Both the position numbers and the translations under genes were made by a program. Below, one piece after another: positions 55,105-64,000 of a DNA stretch of 64,000 bases (its first letter is position 1; the number at the start of each line of letters is the position of its first letter). The notes beneath the pieces are model-generated. The model saw only the letters and a list, made by a program, of their open reading frames with translations, was not told the origin of the DNA and searched no databases. The stretch comes from Streptomyces antibioticus (GTDB lineage Bacteria > Actinomycetota > Actinomycetes > Streptomycetales > Streptomycetaceae), in assembly GCF_002019855.1 (NCBI RefSeq), contig NZ_CM007717.1:5443798-5507797 (forward strand), written 5' to 3'.

Positions 55105-57210
55105 TCAGCCGGGGTTCAGCTCGAACCACACCACCTTGCCGGTGCTCAGCCGGGTCGCGCCCCAGCGCCGGGCGAGCCGGTTGACGAGATACAGGCCGCG
55201 CCCGCCCTCGTCGGTCGCCCGCGCCTGCCGCAGCCGGGGGAGCTGCGGCACGTCGTCGCCGACCTCGCAGCGCAGCACGTCGGTGCGCAGCAGCCGCAGG
55301 GTCACCGGCCGCGAGGCGTACCGCACCGCGTTGGTGACGACCTCGCTGACCAGCAGCTCCACCGAGTCGCTCATGTCCTCCATGCCCCAGCGGGACAGCG
55401 CCCGCCGGGCCAGCCGCCGGGCCCGGCCCGGTGCCGCGTCCTCCGGTTCCAGGAACCAGTACGCCACGTCGCTGGGCGCGATGCCGTCGAAGCGGGCGGC
55501 GAGCAGCGCGATGTCGTCGTCCCGGTCACCCGGGCCGAGCATGTCGAGCACCTCGTCGCACAGGGCTTCCAGCGGCGGCGGGTGATCGGGGCCGGTGAGC
55601 TGCGCGGTCGCGGCCAGCTTCTCGCGGAGCTGTTCTATACCGGTCGCCACGTCCCGCAGCCGGGACTCGACCAGACCGTCCGTGTAGAGCAGCAGGGTGG
55701 CGCCCGCCGGGGCGTCCAGCTCCACGGCCTCGAAGTCCACGCCGCCCACGCCGATCGGGGCGCCCGGCGGCACCCGCAGCACCTCGGCCCGGCCGCCCAG
55801 ATGCAGCAGGACGGGCGGCGGATGGCCGGCGTTGGCGATGGTGATGCGGTGCGAGACCGGGTCGTAGACGGCGTACAGGCAGGTCGCCATGCGGTCGGTG
55901 CCCAGGCGCTGGGCCTGTTCGTCGAGGTGGTGCAGGACCTCCTGCGGGGGCAGGTCGAGCCCGGCGAGGGTCTGGGCGGTGGTGCGGAGCTGGCCCATGA
56001 TCGCGGCGGAGGTCATGGAGTGCCCCATGACGTCCCCCACCACCAGCGCCACCCGGCTGCCCGGCAGCGGGATCGCGTCGTACCAGTCGCCGCCGACCCG
56101 CGCGGTCTCCGCCGCCGGCAGATAGCGGGAGGCCAGCCGCACGCCCGTGGGGCGGGGCAGGGTCTCCGGGAGCATGGTGCGCTGGAGTTCGTCGGCGATG
56201 TACGCCTCACGGTCGTACAGCACCGCCTTGTCGATGCCGAGGGCGCTGTGCGTGGCGAGCTGGGCGGCCACGAGCAGATCGTCGTTCTCGAACGGCAGGC
56301 GCTCCGGGCGGCGCAGGAAGACGGCCGCGCCGATCACCCGGCGCCGGCCCCGCAGCGGTGCGAGGATCGCCCGCTGGCCGCCCGGCACCTGCAAGGTGCT
56401 GTCCTCGCCCAGGAGTTCGGGCAGGGCGGCACGGGCCGCCGGACTGTCGGCGAACACCGGACGCACGCCGCGCAGCACCTCCGCGAGCGCCCCGCCGGGC
56501 CGCACCTCGCAGAGTTCGGCGACGGCCGCCGACAACTCGGCGTTCAGCTCGGCCGGTTCGGGCGGCGGCAGGGCCAGCGCGGCGAAACCGCTCTCGGTGT
56601 CCCGCTCCTCCGGGATGCGGTCGGTGCGCCGCAGCCGCAGCATCACCCGGTCGGCGACCGGCCGTTCGTCACCGACCGGCAGCGGATCGCGCAGATACAC
56701 GAGGATCGCGTCGGAGAAGGTCGGCACGGTCGCCCGGCACAGCCCCATCACGATCTCGTCGATGTCCATGCCCCGGGCGATCCGCCGGGTCGCGGCGCCC
56801 ACGAACCGCAGCCGGTCGCCGTCCCGGCGCATCGGCGTGGGCCGTCCGGGCGTCACACCCTTGCCCGTACGGCGGTCCGAGCGCGCCTCACCGCCCGGCT
56901 GGGCCGGGATGGACTCGGGCGCGGGACGCGGCCGGTGGGAGTCCGCCTCGGCGCCGGCCGACGGCTGGGAGTGCTCGGGGTCCGAACCGCCGGGATCCTT
57001 CGCCTTGTTCTTCCCCTTGCCGTCCTTCCCGCGGGGCGCGGTGGCACCCGCGGGCTCCTCGGTGCGGCCCTGGGCCCGGTCGACGGCGGGAGGTAAGGCT
57101 GCCGAACCCGGCACCTGGGTACGCAGGAGCGCCCCGCGGGGGTCCGTGGGGTCGACGCCCTGGGGGCGTTCGTAGCTGGTGGGCTGCTCCGTCACGCGTG
57201 TCGCATCCAT
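55105..57210 (-). CDS. SpoIIE-type PP2C phosphatase with GAF and RsbW-like ATPase domains, TTA codon
   Basis: The 701-residue protein has a disordered basic N-terminus (1-125) and a GAF domain (about 130-335). The PP2C/SpoIIE phosphatase domain follows (DWYDAIPLPGSRVALVVGDVMGHS, TCLYAVYDPVSHRITIANAGHPPP, LLLYTDGLVESR, DDDIALLAARF). A C-terminal HATPase_c_2 domain (VELLVSEVVTNAVRYA and TDEGGRGLYLVNRLARRWG) ends it. It should both dephosphorylate an anti-anti-sigma factor and bind ATP as a switch kinase. Leu39 is encoded by TTA (57094-57096, minus strand), so it probably needs the bldA tRNA. Confidence 0.93.
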   Translation of the reverse strand: MDATRVTEQPTSYERPQGVDPTDPRGALLRTQVPGSAALPPAVDRAQGRTEEPAGATAPRGKDGKGKNKAKDPGGSDPEHSQPSAGAEADSHRPRPAPESIPAQPGGEARSDRRTGKGVTPGRPTPMRRDGDRLRFVGAATRRIARGMDIDEIVMGLCRATVPTFSDAILVYLRDPLPVGDERPVADRVMLRLRRTDRIPEERDTESGFAALALPPPEPAELNAELSAAVAELCEVRPGGALAEVLRGVRPVFADSPAARAALPELLGEDSTLQVPGGQRAILAPLRGRRRVIGAAVFLRRPERLPFENDDLLVAAQLATHSALGIDKAVLYDREAYIADELQRTMLPETLPRPTGVRLASRYLPAAETARVGGDWYDAIPLPGSRVALVVGDVMGHSMTSAAIMGQLRTTAQTLAGLDLPPQEVLHHLDEQAQRLGTDRMATCLYAVYDPVSHRITIANAGHPPPVLLHLGGRAEVLRVPPGAPIGVGGVDFEAVELDAPAGATLLLYTDGLVESRLRDVATGIEQLREKLAATAQLTGPDHPPPLEALCDEVLDMLGPGDRDDDIALLAARFDGIAPSDVAYWFLEPEDAAPGRARRLARRALSRWGMEDMSDSVELLVSEVVTNAVRYASRPVTLRLLRTDVLRCEVGDDVPQLPRLRQARATDEGGRGLYLVNRLARRWGATRLSTGKVVWFELNPG

Positions 57211-57496
57211 CCGTCCGGGGCTGCGCGCCGCGCGCGCAGTTGGTCCCGCAGAAAACCCGATACCCGGAACAGTCGTCCCCGGAACGGAATTCCCGCGTGG
57301 TCAGAGGCTGTTCCTGTGCCACCGGGGAACCGGGCGCGGCCCTCGGCCCCGCCGGTGGTGCGTTCGTACCCCTCGCTCACGTCCTGCCGCCCCTCGGTGA
57401 CGTTCGGTCAGACCCGGCGCCTGCCCCGGGAGTTGCTGTTGCATGCTCTTGCGGAGGACGATCCTACGTTTCCCGCCCCGGGGCGCATCAAGGGTC

Positions 57497-58189
57497 TCAT
57501 GTGGACACGTGCGCGGGCGTACGGTCCCAGTCCTCCGGAAGCAACGGTACGGCCCACGACGGCTCCGGGCGCCAGTGCTGCCAGCCCTCGTCGAACGGCG
57601 CGCCCCAGGCACGGATCACGTCCACCGCGGCCCGCCCCGCCGCGCGCACCCGGTCGGCGCCCGCGGCGTCCATCAGACCGTCCTGCTGGGCCTGCGCGAA
57701 CTCGTCCTCGTCGCGCCAGTCCCAGGTGCGGTCCGGATACACGCAGATGTCCAGGAAGTGGTCCTCGGAGTCCACCCCGCCGTCCCAACGGGCCAGCGGG
57801 GTCTCCAGGTTGACGTACCAGTTCTTGAACCGCCAGCCCTGGTCCCAGAACAGCCACACCGACCACGGTTCACCGGGCCGGGCCAGCTTCAGCACACCGG
57901 TGCCGAACCAGCGGTCGAGCTGGACGGTCCGCGGCCGGGTGTAGCGGGTGTGCAGCGGTTCCTGGTGCAACGGCGTACCGTCCACGAGCACCGGCTTGAC
58001 CACCTGGGTGCCCGGGGCGAGCCAGACGGCGAGCACGTCGGAGTCGTCCCGCACGACGGTGACCGGGCGCGCGATATGGAAGCCCGCGCCGCCGTTGGCC
58101 CGGTACCGCCACAGGATCCGGTCCCCGGGCGACCAGGACGCCCTCGCACCACCCGTTCCCACGCGCCTCACCACTCCACCGTCTGCCAT
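57497..58189 (-). CDS. DUF402 (FomD barrel-like) protein
   Basis: The 230-residue protein matches DUF402/FomD-like beta-barrel proteins: WSPGDRILWRYR, VVKPVLVDGTPLHQEPL, WFKNWYVNLETPLARWDGGVDSEDHFLDICVYPDRTWDWRDEDEFAQAQQDGLMD. The last segment, with acidic residues D-S-E-D-H and D-E-D-E, is the metal site in members that hydrolyse nucleoside diphosphates. The natural substrate is not known. It stands alone, upstream of fumC with an 85-base gap. Confidence 0.88.
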   Translation of the reverse strand: MADGGVVRRVGTGGARASWSPGDRILWRYRANGGAGFHIARPVTVVRDDSDVLAVWLAPGTQVVKPVLVDGTPLHQEPLHTRYTRPRTVQLDRWFGTGVLKLARPGEPWSVWLFWDQGWRFKNWYVNLETPLARWDGGVDSEDHFLDICVYPDRTWDWRDEDEFAQAQQDGLMDAAGADRVRAAGRAAVDVIRAWGAPFDEGWQHWRPEPSWAVPLLPEDWDRTPAHVST

Positions 58190-58274
58190 GCACAGATATT
58201 AGGTGCCATGGGCATACGACGCTGTCGTCCCCGTCACGGTTCTCGCCGGTGGCCGGAAAGCGTCCCGGAACGGA

Positions 58275-59660
58275 TCACGGACGGGTCATCCGCAGGACGT
58301 CCAGCGCCTCGTCGAGCTGTTCGAGCGTCAGAGCGCCGCGCTCCACGTATCCGCCCTCCAGGACGACCTGCCGGATGGTCCTGCGCTCCGCCAGCGCCTT
58401 CTTGGCGACCTTGGCGGCCTCCTCGTAGCCGATGTACTTGTTCAGCGGGGTGACCACGGACGGGGACGACTCGGCGTACTCGCGGGCGCGCTCCCGGTCC
58501 GCGACGATGCCGTCCACGGTGCGGTCGGCGAGCAGCCGGGAGACGTTGGCGAGGAGCCGGATCGACTCCAGCACGTTCTTGGCGATCACCGGCAGCATGA
58601 CGTTCAGCTCGAAGTTGCCGGCCGCGCCCGCCGTGGCCACCGTCGCGTCGTTGCCCACGACCTGCGCGGCGACCATCAGCACGGCCTCCGGGATCACCGG
58701 GTTGACCTTGCCCGGCATGATCGAGGAGCCGGGCTGGAGGTCGGGCAGCGCGATCTCCGCGAGCCCGGTGCGCGGGCCCGAGGCCATCCACCGCAGATCG
58801 TTGGCGATCTTGGTCAGGCCGACCGCGATCGTGCGGAGCTGGCCGCTCGTCTCCACGACGCCGTCCCGCGCGCCCTGCGCCTCGAAGTGGTCGCGCGCCT
58901 CCGTCAGCGGCAGCCCGGTGGCCGCGGCGACCTCCGCGATCACGGCGGCGGAGAACCCCGGCGGGGTGTTGATGCCGGTGCCCACGGCGGTGCCGCCCAG
59001 CGGCAGCTCGGCGAGCCGGGGCAGGGAGGCGGTGAGCCGCTCCACGCCGTACCGCATCTGGGCGGCGTACCCGCCGAACTCCTGGCCCAGGGTGACGGGC
59101 GTGGCGTCCATCAGATGCGTCCGCCCCGACTTCACCACGTCGGCGAACTCCTCCGCCTTGCGCTCCAGGGCGGCGGCGAGATGCTCCAGGGCCGGGATCA
59201 GGTCGCGGGTGACGGCGGCGGTGGCGGCGATGTGCAGGGACGACGGGAAGACGTCGTTGGAGGACTGCGAGGCGTTGACGTGGTCGTTGGGGTGCACGTC
59301 CCGGCCGAGCCGCTCGGTGGCCAGGGTGGCGATGACCTCGTTGGCGTTCATGTTGGACGAGGTGCCGGAGCCGGTCTGGAACACGTCCACGGGGAAGTGC
59401 TCGTCCCACGTCCCCTCCGCGACCTCCGCGGCCGCCTCCTGGATCGCCCCGGCGATGTCCTCGTCCAGCACCCCGAGCCCGGCGTTCACCTTCGCCGCGG
59501 CCCCCTTGATCCGGGCCAGCGCCTCGATGTGCGCCCGCTCGATCCGCTGCCCGGACACGGGAAAGTTCTCGACGGCCCGCTGCGTCTGCGCCCGCCACTT
59601 GGCGTGCGCCGGGACGCGGATCTCACCCATGGAGTCGTGCTCGATGCGGTAGTCGCTCAT
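58275..59660 (-). CDS. fumC: Fumarate hydratase class II
   Basis: The 461-residue enzyme has the aspartase/fumarase fold: VFQTGSGTSSNMNANEV, NASQSSNDVFPSSLH, GRTHLMDATPVTLGQEFGGYA and the superfamily signature GSSIMPGKVNP (about 315-325) with the catalytic Ser loop. It interconverts fumarate and L-malate without metal. The length is normal. ATG 59660 is preceded by GGGGGG-type sequence. A 170-base gap holding a hairpin repeat separates it from the class I fumarase gene upstream. Confidence 0.96.
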   Translation of the reverse strand: MSDYRIEHDSMGEIRVPAHAKWRAQTQRAVENFPVSGQRIERAHIEALARIKGAAAKVNAGLGVLDEDIAGAIQEAAAEVAEGTWDEHFPVDVFQTGSGTSSNMNANEVIATLATERLGRDVHPNDHVNASQSSNDVFPSSLHIAATAAVTRDLIPALEHLAAALERKAEEFADVVKSGRTHLMDATPVTLGQEFGGYAAQMRYGVERLTASLPRLAELPLGGTAVGTGINTPPGFSAAVIAEVAAATGLPLTEARDHFEAQGARDGVVETSGQLRTIAVGLTKIANDLRWMASGPRTGLAEIALPDLQPGSSIMPGKVNPVIPEAVLMVAAQVVGNDATVATAGAAGNFELNVMLPVIAKNVLESIRLLANVSRLLADRTVDGIVADRERAREYAESSPSVVTPLNKYIGYEEAAKVAKKALAERRTIRQVVLEGGYVERGALTLEQLDEALDVLRMTRP

Positions 59661-59696
59661 GGGGGGTACAGCGAAGGGGGTGCCGTCGTTTGTTCC

Positions 59697-59793
59697 GGGC
59701 TGAGAAGCCCAGGTTGAGCTTCTCAGCCCGTCCGGCGTTTGAGGACGAGGCCCGTTCAGGGCCGAAAGGGGGTCTGGGGGCGCTAGCCCCCAG
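59697..59793. repeat. Intergenic Streptomyces-type hairpin repeat
   Basis: A block of about 100 bases holds a perfect 12-bp stem GGGCTGAGAAGC/GCTTCTCAGCCC (59697-59729), the sequence CGTCCGGCGTTTGAGGACGA (59729-59748), GGCCC-GTTCA-GGGCC, and a final CTGGGGGC-GCTA-GCCCCCAG hairpin (59774-59793). The CGTCCGGCGTTTGAGGACGA unit with trailing GGGGGTCTGGGGGCG-type hairpin is, from memory, a dispersed intergenic repeat in Streptomyces. It lies between the two fumarase genes. Confidence 0.75.
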
Positions 59794-59830
59794 GGTTGGG
59801 ACGGGAAGGGGCGGAGGGGGCGAGAAGCCC

Positions 59831-61498
<1,668 letters not shown>

Positions 61499-61644
61499 CG
61501 TCGCCCATTCCTCACTCGACGGACTGCGGCGCCTGCCGACGCGGGCAGGCTTCACCAGCGTAGAACCTGCCTCCGACGGCGAGCTTGTGAGGTAAGGCTC
61601 AGTTGGGGCTATCGCGATCTATCGTGTTTGGGTACGCTGCTGCC

Positions 61645-62334
61645 GTGGACCTTCAGAAGCATGCCGCCACCGCCCCCACGCCCCCCGACGCACTGCGCGC
61701 CTCGGACGCGGACCGCGACCGGGTCGCCGACATCCTGCGCGAGGCCCTGGCCGAGGGCCGGCTCACCGCCGACGAGCACGCCGAGCGCGTCGAAGGCGTC
61801 CTGGCCGCCAAGACGGTCGGCGAGCTGGAGGTCTTCATACGGGACCTGCCGGCGGCGCACGAGCGGCGCGCGAGCCCCCTGTCCGCCCCTCCGCGCCCCA
61901 CCGCGGGAGCGATCCCCGCCGACCCCGACGACAACGTGATCGCGGTGTTCAGCAGCGCCGTCCGCCGCGGCCGCTGGCGCGCCGGCCGCCGGATCCACGC
62001 GTACGCGATCTTCGGCAGCGTCGAGATCGACCTCAGCGAGGCGCTCTTCGAGTACCAGCAGGTGGTGATCAAGGCGTTCGCCGTCTTCGGGAACATCGAG
62101 GTCCGCGTCCCGGAGAACGTGTCGTTGTACGGCACCGGCGGCGGAGTCCTCGGCAACTTCGAGATCGACACGCTCGACGCGGTCTCGCCCGAGGCGCCGG
62201 TCGTCTACGTCGACGGCTGGGCGGTGCTGGGCAATGTCGAGGGCCGCCCGAAGCGCGGCAAGCTCGTCGCGGACATTCTCGATCGTGTCTCGCGCAAGGT
62301 CGACAAGAAACTGCGACGGCATCTGGGCCATTGA
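61645..62334 (+). CDS. DUF1707 plus LiaF-like (PF09922) protein
   Basis: The 229-residue protein has an N-terminal DUF1707 helix-rich segment (LRASDADRDRVADILREALAEGRLTADEHAERVEGVLAAKTVGEL, about 15-60). Its C-terminal LiaF/cell-wall-active-antibiotic-response domain is a beta helix: DNVIAVFSSAVRRGRW, AIFGSVEIDLSEA, AVFGNIEVRVPENV, VLGNFEID and AVLGNVEGRPKRG. No membrane helix is present, so it may be a soluble envelope-stress sensor relative. GTG 61645 is used because DUF1707 starts soon after; it diverges from the class I fumarase gene. Confidence 0.88.
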   Translation: MDLQKHAATAPTPPDALRASDADRDRVADILREALAEGRLTADEHAERVEGVLAAKTVGELEVFIRDLPAAHERRASPLSAPPRPTAGAIPADPDDNVIAVFSSAVRRGRWRAGRRIHAYAIFGSVEIDLSEALFEYQQVVIKAFAVFGNIEVRVPENVSLYGTGGGVLGNFEIDTLDAVSPEAPVVYVDGWAVLGNVEGRPKRGKLVADILDRVSRKVDKKLRRHLGH

Positions 62335-62367
62335 CGGTCGGCCTGTGAACTGTTGACGGTCGCGAAT

Positions 62368-62388
62368 CGCCCGGTCCGGAACCGGGCG
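62368..62388 (+). terminator. Short hairpin after the DUF1707 gene
   Basis: CGCCCGGT pairs with ACCGGGCG around CCGGA, 34 bases after the stop. Just before it lies a direct repeat of TTGACGGTCG (62331-62340 and 62353-62362). Confidence 0.55.
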
Positions 62389-62555
62389 GTCCGCGGGGCG
62401 GCGTACGGCGGTCTTCGAAAGCCGGTGGTTCGGAACTGAGTGCATAGGCGCGCGCACAGCGGGTAGGGCTTGCTGCATCGCCTCTTCGCATCGCTCGTCC
62501 GCACCACCTCGCCGCATCGCCTCTCGCTCGCGAAGCCGTCGTCAGGAGTAGACCC

Positions 62556-62933
62556 GTGCTGCAACCGCCGCATTCGTCCCTGAAGGTCGCCGCCGTCCCG
62601 GCCCAGCGAGTGCCGGCGCGGGACAGGGACCAAGACGCTCCCTGGCACACCGAGGCGGTGTGCCGTCGCGACGAGGCGGGACTGTTCTTCGCGCCGTCCA
62701 AGGAACCCACCGCCGCCCGGCTCTCCCGCGAGGAGGCCGCCAAGCGGGTCTGCGGCGGCTGTCCGGTGATGGTGGAGTGCCGCGAGCACGCCCTCCTCCA
62801 GCCCGAGCCGTACGGCGTGTGGGGCGGCCTGACCGCCGCCGAGCGCCGCGTGGTGCTGGCCCGGCGCCGGCGCCGCGACATGGAGCTGAAGAAGACGGCC
62901 CGCACGTCGGGCCGTATAGCCCAGGCGGGCTGA
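62556..62933 (+). CDS. WhiB-like iron-sulfur transcription factor
   Basis: The 125-residue protein has the WhiB set of four cysteines, C36 (VCRRDEAGLFF), C66, C69 (CGGCP) and C75 (VECREHAL), which bind a [4Fe-4S] cluster. The GVWGG turn (87-91) and basic C-terminal tail (RRVVLARRRRRDMELKK) contact sigma factor and DNA. It is one of the Wbl paralogs; identity within the family is not called. GTG 62556 is followed by a 28-residue leader. A perfect 17-bp terminator hairpin follows the gene. Confidence 0.95.
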   Translation: MLQPPHSSLKVAAVPAQRVPARDRDQDAPWHTEAVCRRDEAGLFFAPSKEPTAARLSREEAAKRVCGGCPVMVECREHALLQPEPYGVWGGLTAAERRVVLARRRRRDMELKKTARTSGRIAQAG

Positions 62934-62956
62934 GACTCCCGCCCACCCCTCGGCAC

Positions 62957-62998
62957 GCGAGTGGGGCGCCCCCTCCGCACCGGGGGCGCCCCACTCGC
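62957..62998. terminator. Bidirectional hairpin terminator (WhiB-like gene / glpX)
   Basis: GCGAGTGGGGCGCCCCC pairs perfectly with GGGGGCGCCCCACTCGC around TCCGCACC. Confidence 0.85.
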
Positions 62999-63040
62999 CG
63001 TAGGCCCTGCTCGGCCTTCGCTCCGTCTTCGCGGCAGGCC

Positions 63041-64000
63041 CTACTTCGCGCGGTCGAAGTCGATCGCGCTGTACGCCCGCAGCTTGCTCAGCCGGTGCTC
63101 GGAGTCGATCCGGCGGACCGTCCCCGACTTCGACCGCATCACGATCGAGTCGGTGGTCGCCGTCTCCGACCGGTACCGCACCCCGCGCAGCAGCTCACCG
63201 TCGGTGATGCCGGTCGCGACGAAGAACACGTTCTCGCCCTGGACCAGGTCCTCGGTGGTCAGCACCCGGTTCAGGTCGTGGCCCGCGTCGATCGCCCGCT
63301 GCCGCTCCTCGTCGTCCTTGGGCCACAGCTTGCCCTGGATGGTGCCGCCCAGACACTTCACCGCGCAGGCCGAGATGATGCCCTCGGGCGTCCCGCCCAC
63401 GCCGAGCAGCAGGTCGATGCCGGTGCCCTCGCGCAGCGCCAGGATCGAGCCGGCCACATCGCCGTCCGAGATCAGCTTGATGCGCGCCCCGGTCGCCCGG
63501 ATCTCCTCGATCAGGCCCTGGTGACGCGGCCGGTCCAGGATGACGACGGTGACGTCCTCCGGCGTGACCCGCTTGGCCTTGGCGACCCGGCGGATGTTGA
63601 CCTCGACGGGCGCGTCGATGTCGACGAACTCGGCGGCCTCGGGGCCGGTGACGAGCTTGTCCATGTAGAAGACGGCCGACGGGTCGAACATGGCGCCCCG
63701 CTCGGTCGCCGCGAGGACGGCGATCGCGTTCGGCATGCCCTTGGCCGTCAGCGTGGTGCCGTCGATCGGGTCCACGGCGATGTCGACCTCGGGACCGGTG
63801 CCGTCGCCGACCCGCTCGCCGTTGTAGAGCATCGGCGCCTCGTCCTTCTCGCCCTCGCCGATGACGACCACGCCGTTCATCGAGACGGTCGAGACGAGGG
63901 TCCGCATGGCGCGCACCGCGGCACCGTCGGCGCCGTTCTTCTCGCCGCGCCCCACCCAGCGGCCTGCGGCCATCGCGGCGGCTTCGGTCACACGGACCAG
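63041..64000 (-). CDS. glpX: Fructose-1,6-bisphosphatase class II (GlpX), 5' end outside window
   Basis: The 319 visible residues begin inside the protein: the frame stays open to the window edge (LVRVTEAAAMAAGRWVGRG), so a short N-terminus is missing. Motifs are VSMNGVVVIGEGEKDEAPMLYNGE, the lithium-sensitive phosphatase metal site VDIAVDPIDGTTL, GVGGTPEGI and GELLRGVRYRS near the C-terminus. It hydrolyses fructose-1,6-bisphosphate in gluconeogenesis. The class and length fit actinobacterial GlpX. Stop TAG at 63041-63043. Confidence 0.96.
   Translation of the reverse strand: MVRVTEAAAMAAGRWVGRGEKNGADGAAVRAMRTLVSTVSMNGVVVIGEGEKDEAPMLYNGERVGDGTGPEVDIAVDPIDGTTLTAKGMPNAIAVLAATERGAMFDPSAVFYMDKLVTGPEAAEFVDIDAPVEVNIRRVAKAKRVTPEDVTVVILDRPRHQGLIEEIRATGARIKLISDGDVAGSILALREGTGIDLLLGVGGTPEGIISACAVKCLGGTIQGKLWPKDDEERQRAIDAGHDLNRVLTTEDLVQGENVFFVATGITDGELLRGVRYRSETATTDSIVMRSKSGTVRRIDSEHRLSKLRAYSAIDFDRAK

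Overview
The window is high-GC actinobacterial DNA and almost certainly comes from a Streptomyces chromosome. The evidence is extreme GC at third codon positions, GTG starts, ATGA/GTGA overlaps, a WhiB-like protein, a whiJ/abaA-type regulator triad, a DasR-type chitinase operator, and rare TTA (bldA) codons in only two genes. The gene order from the chitinase through ahpC/ahpD/oxyR, the class A PBP, two fumarases, WhiB and glpX matches my memory of the S. coelicolor chiA-oxyR-fumC-glpX neighbourhood. That comparison is from memory, not from an alignment.

Layout. 1-5.6 kb: end of a secreted protease, then a D-amino-acid catabolic cluster (deacylase and PLP deaminase facing away from a PfkB kinase, IclR regulator and RidA). 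5.7-18 kb: secreted carboxypeptidase, a LuxR/NTPase regulator, MEDS-domain and RsbW-like proteins, a SigE-family sigma factor with a membrane-anchored partner, a whiJ-like triad, and a GH18 chitinase. 18-29.4 kb: one long Tad/Flp pilus locus (CpaB, CpaE, two TadE-like pseudopilins, CpaF, TadB, TadC, Flp, TadG-like) with a two-component system in the middle and a lipoprotein plus an OmpA-domain protein at the end. 29.4-35.1 kb: small accessory genes and a WXG-like secreted-protein module whose terminal lipoprotein gene is duplicated, one copy being decayed. 35-43 kb: winged-helix protein, cis-prenyltransferase, PIN-PhoH protein, two tandem cell-wall lytic transglycosylase-like proteins, and an AI-2E-family membrane protein. 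43-47.4 kb: oxyR divergent from ahpC-ahpD, then a three-gene operon with two roadblock/LC7 proteins. 47.4-52.3 kb: PadR-controlled ABC exporter and an SPFH membrane protein. 52.6-64 kb: class A PBP, SpoIIE-type phosphatase, DUF402 protein, class II and class I fumarases, DUF1707/LiaF-like protein, WhiB-like protein, and the 3' part of glpX.

No rRNA, tRNA, CRISPR array or insertion sequence was found. The main non-coding signals are a 17-bp and a 22-bp tandem repeat, an intergenic hairpin repeat between the two fumarase genes, strong palindromic terminators after many genes, and clear palindromic operators near the IclR, DasR-type, PadR and SPFH promoters. The least understood segments are the WXG/lipoprotein module (31.26-35.13 kb), the sensor-coupled pilus locus with an OmpA-domain protein, and the roadblock operon.
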